Source of the DNA: Desulfobacteraceae bacterium
GTDB taxonomy: Bacteria > Desulfobacterota > DSM-4660 > Desulfatiglandales > Desulfatiglandaceae
Length of the DNA stretch: 11,283 nt
Assembly (NCBI GenBank): GCA_011042035.1
Contig: DQZA01000249.1
Coordinates: 1 to 11,283, forward strand
Direction: 5' to 3'
The notes beneath the pieces were generated by a model, which was not told the origin of the DNA, did not search any database, and was given only the letters and a program-made list of their open reading frames with translations. Made by a program: the position numbers and the translations under genes. Shown here piece by piece: positions 6,768 through 11,283 of the stretch (positions are counted from its first letter, which is position 1; every line of letters begins with the position of its first letter).

Positions 6768-6784
6768 TTGGGAGATTCCTTGCA
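6768..6784 (+). promoter_or_regulatory. Sigma-54 (RpoN)-type promoter for cheA
   Basis: TTGGGAGATTCCTTGCA has the invariant GG (6770-6771) and GC (6782-6783) at exact sigma-54 spacing, with a perfect TTGCA -12 half as in the flgF promoter. The CAC after GG is replaced by GAG. Predicted start near 6795, about 100-125 nt before cheA. It lies in a gene-free spacer on the correct strand, which strengthens the call. Confidence 0.6.
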
Positions 6785-6896
6785 CCTTGCCCCGTGAGAA
6801 GGTTCGGTCCTAAAGGGATTTGCAGATTTAGCAGCAATTTTGAAATGGTGCGATTCTTAAATCTAACTGAAAGGGATAGTTTTCAGGTTCAATCGG

Positions 6897-9332
6897 GTGG
6901 GAGACAGGGTGTTATTAGGTATGGATGGGAACAATAAGACAATTATTCAGACGCTCAAGAAAATCGGAGAAGAAATAGAGACAGTTAGCTTAAGTGACCG
7001 CAATGCATGGAAGGGTATCTTCAATCAACTGGAGAAAGTGAACCGGGATTTTCCCGAGGAAATCTCTGAGCTATCTAAACTTCTCACCCTTTGTCTGGAA
7101 GGGGTGAAGGCCATCTCTGAGAAATCTGCCACTGGCTCTTTAGTCCTTGTTGAGGCCATATCCGAGGGGTTGATCGCCTTAGAGCAGTACCTGCTGGACG
7201 ATCCAGATCGGGAACTTCTTATTAGGAAGGCTGCTCAGGCACTGGGGAGTGCTATGGGCAGAGACATAGGTGAATGGGGGTGGAATAATGGTTCAAAGCC
7301 AGTCCGTTGGGAAAAACCTTCGAATTTGTCGCTAAATGATGTGGCCGCCCTTTTGATTCAACTTGAGCCAGATGACCTCTCCGGACTGGCCTGCCTGGGA
7401 GAATCCCTAAATACAATCGCGGCCGATGAATCATATCCGGAAAGCTCCAGAGAATCTATTGTCCAGGCTGCAAAAAAAATTGAGGGGATCATTGAGGGGA
7501 GTGTCTTTGATTCAGATTCAACCATGAAGGAAGTCGGTAGACTTATAGAAGAGGCCATGAATGCCATGGAGGAAGGTGTGAAAGTGGAGAGGAGGCCCAC
7601 TCCAGATTCTATTCCAGAGGATGAGGAAGGGTCGGATGAGGAAGGTGTGCGGTCTGACTACCTGCCCGATGACGCGGATCCTGATCTTTTGAGCGAATTT
7701 ATAACCGAAAGCAGCGACCTAATCACAAACGCAGAAGAGGCCTTGCTATCTCTTGAGACTGACCCGGAAGATATGGAGGCCGTTGGCACTGTTCTTCGCG
7801 CATTTCACACCATCAAGGGGACCTCTGCCTTCCTTGAACTTACTCTCATATCAGAAATGGCTCATCATGCAGAGTCGCTTTTAATCCGGGTCCGTGATCG
7901 CGAAATACGTTATACCGATGGATACGCCGGCCTGGGACTTAGAGCCCTTGATATGCTGAAGGAACTCATTCAGTCCCTCCATGATGCATTAGAGGGCAAA
8001 CATTTTCTTAAGCCCGAAGGTTACGATGATTTAATGCGCATTTTAGCCGACCCGGAAGGAGCCGGAATATCTGATGAATATGTCGAACCAGAAGAACCTT
8101 CACTTCGAACACACCAGCACATGAAAGGCACCAGACAGGTAGTGGAATCATCAGTCCGGGTGCGTACCGACCGGTTAGATCGGTTGATTGATATGGTGGG
8201 AGAACTGGTGGTTGCCCACTCAATGGTGGCTCAAGACAGAATAGTGATCCATGGTAATCACCATGAGCTCTTAAAAAAGGTGGCCCATACAGGCAAAATT
8301 GTTCGTGAACTGCAAGATTTGAGCATGTCGATGCGGATGATTCCGCTCAAAGCGACCTTTCAGAAAATGGCCCGGCTGGTGAGAGATGTGGCCCATAAGG
8401 CTGGCAAAAAGGTCAATTTTATCACCGAAGGTGAAGACACCGAGATTGATCGGAACATGGTAGATGTCATTAATGATCCTCTTGTGCATATGGTTCGCAA
8501 TGCAGTGGATCATGGCATCGAACTGCCTGAGATCAGGCAGAAAATCGGCAAACCGGAATATGGGATTGTGCAGTTGTCCGCCTACCATTCTGCTGGCAAC
8601 GTAGTGGTAGAGATAAAGGACGACGGGAGAGGTCTTGACCGTGAGGCTATTCTTGCCAAAGCCAGGGAACGCGGACTCGTGAGTGGGGAAACCTCGCTGA
8701 GCGATCGTGAGATTTTTGACCTGGTGTTCGAGCCAGGCTTCTCCACCGCAAAGACAGTTACTGAGATATCGGGTCGTGGGGTGGGGATGGACGTGGTGAA
8801 GAAGAACATTGAGGCCCTGCACGGACAGGTCGAAATCCAATCTGAGGTGGGAAAGGGGAGCGTTTTTAGAATGAGGCTTCCCCTAACTCTGGCGATCATT
8901 GACGGAATGGTGGTTCGTGTGGGTGGCGAAAGATATGTTATTCCCACAGTGTCGATTATCAGGTCTATCAAGCCGGATCCGAAAGACCTTTCGACCGTAC
9001 TCAACCAGGGTGAAATGCTATCCCTCCAGGGAGAACTTATTCCATTGTTTCGGTTGGCCGACCTCTTCGACATCAAAGGAGCTCAGGATGACCCAAATCA
9101 GGGACTTGTGGTGGTGATTGAAGATAATGGGAGGAAGGCTGGTTTGCTCGTTGATGAGCTGGTTGGTAGGCAACAGATTGTTATCAAGACATTGGGGGAG
9201 GCTATGCGAGATATACCCGGCATTTCTGGAGGTGCTATTATGCCGGATGGTCGAGTAGGCCTGATCCTTGATGTTGACGGATTGGTGAGGCTTGCAAATA
9301 CGGGGGATGGAGAAGGGATTAATGAAAGCTGA
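6897..9332 (+). CDS. cheA: Chemotaxis histidine kinase CheA with long N-terminal extension
   Basis: CheA is the cytoplasmic kinase that autophosphorylates on its Hpt domain and passes phosphate to CheY and CheB. Counting from GTG 6897 (811 residues): residues 1-255 are an unusual helical extension ending in an acidic linker. The P1/Hpt domain follows (about 258-370, phospho-site His304 in AFHTIKGTSAF). There is no P2-sized domain, only a linker of about 45 residues. The P3 dimerisation helices (about 415-490) include RLDRLIDMVGELVVAHSM. The P4 ATPase has its N-box (VHMVRNAVDHG, about 530-540), G1 (DDGRG, 575-579) and G2 (GRGVGMDVV, 626-634). The P5 CheW-like domain spans about 660-800. The start is uncertain: GTG 6909 has GGGAG eight bases upstream, and ATG 6921 is the first ATG. 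All catalytic motifs look intact. cheR follows after a 78-bp spacer. Confidence 0.95.
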   Translation: MGDRVLLGMDGNNKTIIQTLKKIGEEIETVSLSDRNAWKGIFNQLEKVNRDFPEEISELSKLLTLCLEGVKAISEKSATGSLVLVEAISEGLIALEQYLLDDPDRELLIRKAAQALGSAMGRDIGEWGWNNGSKPVRWEKPSNLSLNDVAALLIQLEPDDLSGLACLGESLNTIAADESYPESSRESIVQAAKKIEGIIEGSVFDSDSTMKEVGRLIEEAMNAMEEGVKVERRPTPDSIPEDEEGSDEEGVRSDYLPDDADPDLLSEFITESSDLITNAEEALLSLETDPEDMEAVGTVLRAFHTIKGTSAFLELTLISEMAHHAESLLIRVRDREIRYTDGYAGLGLRALDMLKELIQSLHDALEGKHFLKPEGYDDLMRILADPEGAGISDEYVEPEEPSLRTHQHMKGTRQVVESSVRVRTDRLDRLIDMVGELVVAHSMVAQDRIVIHGNHHELLKKVAHTGKIVRELQDLSMSMRMIPLKATFQKMARLVRDVAHKAGKKVNFITEGEDTEIDRNMVDVINDPLVHMVRNAVDHGIELPEIRQKIGKPEYGIVQLSAYHSAGNVVVEIKDDGRGLDREAILAKARERGLVSGETSLSDREIFDLVFEPGFSTAKTVTEISGRGVGMDVVKKNIEALHGQVEIQSEVGKGSVFRMRLPLTLAIIDGMVVRVGGERYVIPTVSIIRSIKPDPKDLSTVLNQGEMLSLQGELIPLFRLADLFDIKGAQDDPNQGLVVVIEDNGRKAGLLVDELVGRQQIVIKTLGEAMRDIPGISGGAIMPDGRVGLILDVDGLVRLANTGDGEGINES

Positions 9333-9351
9333 GGGCAAGAGAAGAAGTAAT

Positions 9352-9372
9352 CTTTGAGCCTTCAGCTTTGAG
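9352..9372 (-). repeat. 7-bp-period repeat, cheA-cheR gap
   Basis: On the + strand the units are CTTTGAG (9352-9358), CCTTCAG (9359-9365) and an exact second CTTTGAG (9366-9372), followed by CTAAATA. On the minus strand they read CTCAAAG, CTGAAGG, CTCAAAG, close to the heptamers in the flgA 5' end. It fills the middle of a 78-bp spacer. Confidence 0.6.
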
Positions 9373-9413
9373 CTAAATAAGGGGGCTCACGAAAGAGGCA
9401 GGAAAGTAAGGTG

Positions 9414-10229
9414 ATGAATTTAATGTCCGCTGAACTGAGTGAGAGGCAGTTCAAGAGAATCAGCCAATTGGTATACAGATTATGCGGGATAAATCTGAAA
9501 AGCGGTAAAGAGGCACTGGTCAGGGCCCGCCTCATGAAACGCCTGCGAGCTCTCGGGATGAAAAGCTTTAATGAGTATATAAGATACATTGAGAGCGACA
9601 GAGGGGTACAGGAACTGGGCCTTATGATCGACGTGATCACAACCAATAAAACAAGTTTTTTCCGCGAACAGGAACATTTTAGCTATTTAGGTGAGAAGAT
9701 ATTGCCAGAACTTAAGGCCCGAAGATTGAGATTTTGGAGTGCGGGCTGTTCTTCCGGTGAGGAGCCTTTCTCTCTGGCAATCCTGCTGAGAGAGGAAGTA
9801 CCGGATATAGAGTTCAAAGACGTACGGATTCTGGGTACGGATATTTCAACAAGAATGCTGGAAAAGGCCCGCAAGGCCATTTATGGAGAGGAGACACTCC
9901 AGGACCTTCCGCCGTCGATCCTGCGAAAATATTTCATCAGGATTCGAAAAGAGTCACCTCGCATCTACAAGGTAAAAGATAATGTTAGGGCAATGGTTCG
10001 ACTGGCGTGGCTCAACCTGATGGATTCGTGGCCCATGAATGGGCCTTTCAACGTGATTTTTTGCCGCAATGTAATGATTTACTTTGATAGAGCCACTCAG
10101 GAGAAGCTGATTAACCGTTTCTGGAATCTTTTAGAACCAGGTGGATATCTTTTTGTGGGCCACTCAGAGGGCCTGTCGGCCATCTCACACAGATTTCGCT
10201 ATGTGCAGCCGGCTGTATACAGGAAATGA
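9414..10229 (+). CDS. cheR: Chemotaxis receptor methyltransferase CheR
   Basis: CheR transfers methyl groups from S-adenosylmethionine to receptor glutamates, the adaptation arm of chemotaxis. The product is 271 residues, the usual length. A helical N-terminal domain (about 1-75; LSERQFKRISQLVYRLCGINL, then KEALVRARLMKRLRALG) precedes the Rossmann-like catalytic domain. That domain has TTNKTSFFREQEHF (about 75-88), the SAM-binding loop FWSAGCSSGEEPFSLA (about 107-122), GTDIS (about 141-145), and NVIFCRNVMIYFD (about 213-225). The C-terminus, LEPGGYLFVGHSEGL, is also typical. Start choice: GTG 9411, ATG 9414 and ATG 9423 are all in frame; AAGGTGA at 9408-9414 could serve 9423. cheD begins 28 bp after the stop, so the two are probably co-transcribed. 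Confidence 0.95.
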   Translation: MNLMSAELSERQFKRISQLVYRLCGINLKSGKEALVRARLMKRLRALGMKSFNEYIRYIESDRGVQELGLMIDVITTNKTSFFREQEHFSYLGEKILPELKARRLRFWSAGCSSGEEPFSLAILLREEVPDIEFKDVRILGTDISTRMLEKARKAIYGEETLQDLPPSILRKYFIRIRKESPRIYKVKDNVRAMVRLAWLNLMDSWPMNGPFNVIFCRNVMIYFDRATQEKLINRFWNLLEPGGYLFVGHSEGLSAISHRFRYVQPAVYRK

Positions 10230-10257
10230 CTATTCATCAAGTTTTTGGTTGGAGCAA

Positions 10258-10731
10258 ATGAGGTACGTCGTTGGAGTGGGTGATATGAAGGTTGGGGGAA
10301 AAGGAGACATCCTGGTGACCCATGCTCTTGGCAGTTGTCTGGGTTTGATGGTCTATGATCCGGTAGAACGAGTCGGTGGACTGTTGCATGCAATGCTACC
10401 ACTATCCAAGATTAATCCCCAGAAGGCTAAGACTAATCCTTTCATGTTTGTGGATACAGGGGTTCCAAAGTTATTCGAAGAAATATATAGCCGGAATGGT
10501 CAAAAGAGAAGACTGGTGGTCAAAGTTGCCGGCTGCAGTCGACCTTTGGGCAAGAATGAAATGTTCAGAATAGGGGAGAGGAACTACATTGTACTGAAAA
10601 AACTCCTCTGGAAGAATAATATTCTTTTAGATGCCGAGGACATTGGCGGCACGGACATCCGTACAGTCCATTTTGACCTTTCAACAGGCCGGACAATTAT
10701 CAGGTGTAAAGGTCCAGAGAGGGAGCTGTGA
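10258..10731 (+). CDS. cheD: Receptor glutamine deamidase CheD
   Basis: CheD deamidates glutamines on chemoreceptors and in many species is regulated by CheC-type phosphatases. The frame is open from 10141, inside cheR, but ATG 10258 gives a 157-residue protein of family length. The start MRYVVGVGDMKV aligns with known CheD starts, and GGAG is at 10251-10254. With this start the catalytic triad falls at Thr21, Cys27 and His44 (VTHALGSCLGLMVYDP, then GGLLHAMLP), the same numbering as I recall for the Thermotoga enzyme. Later conserved blocks are VKVAGCSRPL (where many homologs have AGGA), NIG-like RIGERNY, and AEDIGGTDIRTVHFDLSTG. The Cys-Ser in place of Gly-Gly in the AGGA block is mildly unusual. 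Its stop overlaps a GTG that opens a 33-codon ORF. Confidence 0.94.
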   Translation: MRYVVGVGDMKVGGKGDILVTHALGSCLGLMVYDPVERVGGLLHAMLPLSKINPQKAKTNPFMFVDTGVPKLFEEIYSRNGQKRRLVVKVAGCSRPLGKNEMFRIGERNYIVLKKLLWKNNILLDAEDIGGTDIRTVHFDLSTGRTIIRCKGPEREL

Positions 10732-10829
10732 GCAAAACAGAGAGGCTGGGTCTCAAGACCAGTCACCTTGAAATAGTTGCCAGCAAGACATTACAATGGG
10801 TTAGTGAATTATGTGATGTTTTTGAATGA
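10728..10829 (+). CDS. Possible 33-residue ORF after cheD
   Basis: A GTG at 10728 overlaps the cheD stop (GTGA) and opens 33 codons to TGA 10827-10829. That stop overlaps an in-frame upstream ATG (10826) of the receiver gene (ATGA). The overlaps at both ends look like coupled translation. The peptide begins MSKTERLGLKTSHLEIVAS and ends in a helical SELCDVFE; it contains no motif I recognise. Against it: short length, GGGAG (10721-10725) only two bases from the GTG, and overlap of its end with a repeat tract. It could be a real small gene, a remnant of a lost gene, or chance. Confidence 0.25.
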   Translation: MSKTERLGLKTSHLEIVASKTLQWVSELCDVFE

Positions 10830-10855
10830 CCATTCAACCACTTAATGATTTACAA
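10824..10855 (-). repeat. 8-bp-period repeat, cheD-receiver gap
   Basis: Read on the minus strand the octamers are TTGTAAAT, CATTAAGT, GGTTGAAT and GGTCATTC. GGTTGAAT is identical to a unit in the flgH-flgI tract (4010-4017) but in the opposite orientation, and CATTAAGT resembles ATTTAAGT there. Confidence 0.6.
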
Positions 10856-10885
10856 ATTGACGAAGTCTGGGAACAGGTTATCAGA

Positions 10886-11283
10886 ATGGCGATTAATGTG
10901 CTTATTGTAGATGATAGTGGTGTCATGCGGGCTATGATCTTAAAGGCTATGCGTATGAGTGGCCTTCCCCTTGGAGAGGTTCACCAGGCTGCAAACGGTA
11001 AGGGAGGGCTTGATGTTCTTGACCAGCACTGGATAGATCTTGTAATCGTGGACATTAACATGCCGGTTATGAATGGCGAGGAGATGATAGACTGTATGAA
11101 GGAGCATCCTCAGATGAGAGATATCCCAATAGTTGTTATATCTAATGAGGGAAGTAAGAGGCGCATAGAACGATTACAGCGTAAAGGTGCCAGGTTCATC
11201 CACAAACCTTTTACCCCAGAAATCATACGCGATACTGTAAAAGATCTGACAGGAGTGGGAGTCAGTGATGAGAGAACAAATTA
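10886..11283 (+). CDS. CheY-like single receiver domain (3' end cut by window)
   Basis: This is a phosphoacceptor receiver of the CheY type, a likely partner of the CheA in this cluster. From ATG 10886, 132 residues are visible. They begin MAINVLIVDDSGVMR with acidic residues Asp9/Asp10. The phosphorylation site is Asp56 in LVIVDINMPVMNG, with Ser86 in IVVISNEGSK at the Thr/Ser switch position and Lys107 in FIHKPF. The domain is essentially complete by about residue 122 and no output domain is seen. AGGT (10875-10878) precedes the start by seven bases. The frame is open back to ATG 10826, which would add 20 residues (MTIQPLNDLQIDEVWEQVIR), but these come partly from a repeat tract. The gene runs off the window; the last two bases are TA, so a stop may follow at once. 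CheY is probable, but flagellar motor binding cannot be shown. Confidence 0.88.
   Translation, partial: MAINVLIVDDSGVMRAMILKAMRMSGLPLGEVHQAANGKGGLDVLDQHWIDLVIVDINMPVMNGEEMIDCMKEHPQMRDIPIVVISNEGSKRRIERLQRKGARFIHKPFTPEIIRDTVKDLTGVGVSDERTN
11268..11283 (+). CDS. Possible start of next chemotaxis gene
   Basis: ATG 11268 has GGGAG (11257-11261) six bases upstream and reads MREQI before the window ends. It would overlap the receiver gene end by a few bases. With CheD and a receiver just upstream, a CheC/CheX-type phosphatase would be a reasonable expectation, but five residues cannot identify it. Confidence 0.25.

Larger units (their letters stand above)
6607..6896. other. Gene-poor spacer between flgN and cheA
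   Basis: I see no convincing gene in about 290 bp. No FlgK-like fragment is recognisable in the forward frames. A minus-strand open frame runs across it (about 6520-6837) but overlaps the flgN end, contains a repeat tract and matches nothing I know, so I do not call it. The spacer holds a hairpin (TGCTCC 6659-6664 with GGAGCA 6671-6676, no following T-run), an 8-bp-period repeat (6668-6695) and a sigma-54-type promoter (6768-6784). Confidence 0.6.

Noticed and set aside
6520..6837. 105-codon minus-strand open frame across the flgN end and the flgN-cheA spacer
   Set aside because: It overlaps conserved flgN C-terminal codons and contains an 8-bp-period repeat, and its sequence has no recognisable motif; more likely a chance open frame.
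6701..6937. 78-codon + strand open frame before cheA
   Set aside because: It overlaps the predicted sigma-54 promoter and the cheA start and shows no FlgK-like or other family features.
8271..8840. 189-codon open frame on the minus strand within cheA
   Set aside because: It lies fully antisense to the P3-P4 region of CheA, whose conserved motifs are unmistakable; the translated frame resembles no family and has no clear start context.
10141..10257. N-terminal extension of cheD into cheR
   Set aside because: The extra 39 codons lie in the well-conserved C-terminus of cheR in another frame, and the shorter form puts the catalytic residues at the family numbering.
10746..10762. CTGGGTCTCAAGACCAG hairpin after cheD as a terminator
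   Set aside because: The stem is short with a bulge, and it is not followed by T residues; the downstream receiver appears to be in the same operon.

Overview
The window is a stretch of a flagellar and chemotaxis locus from a Gram-negative, flagellated bacterium. Genes for the outer-membrane (L) ring, periplasmic (P) ring and P-ring chaperone (flgH, flgI, flgA) require an outer membrane. The order (DUF2802-like gene)-flgF-flgG-flgA-flgH-flgI-flgJ-flgM-flgN, the single-domain FlgJ, the presence of CheD, and sigma-54-type promoters ahead of flgF and cheA suggest a deltaproteobacterial (Desulfobacterota-like) or related lineage. That placement is inference from gene content. All genes lie on the + strand. 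I found no tRNA, rRNA, CRISPR array, transposase or phage gene.

Layout. Positions 2-412 hold the 3' part of a small hypothetical protein with a DUF2802-type C-terminal helix-turn-helix-like segment. A 171-bp gap with a sigma-54 -24/-12 element (471-487) then leads into the hook-basal-body genes: flgF and flgG (rod), flgA (P-ring chaperone), flgH (L-ring lipoprotein), flgI (P-ring) and flgJ (rod-binding cap, no muramidase domain). A near-perfect sigma-28 (FliA) promoter (5512-5538) precedes flgM (anti-sigma-28) and flgN (chaperone of the hook-filament junction proteins). flgK and flgL, the usual next genes, are absent. After about 290 bp without a convincing gene, a second sigma-54-type element (6768-6784) precedes a chemotaxis block: cheA with an unusual ~250-residue N-terminal extension, cheR, cheD, a possible 33-codon ORF, and a CheY-like receiver that runs to the window end.

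How the genes work together. Sigma-54 promoters would make the rod and ring parts as middle genes. Once the hook is finished, FlgM is exported and sigma-28 is freed, which would boost flgMN from its own promoter. CheA phosphorylates CheY-type receivers, while CheR and CheD modify the receptors. CheW, CheB and receptors are not in this window.

The most unexpected signal is a set of short degenerate tandem repeats with 7- or 8-bp period, in both orientations. They sit in the flgF-flgG, flgH-flgI, flgN-cheA, cheA-cheR and cheD-receiver gaps, and one tract lies inside the 5' coding end of flgA.
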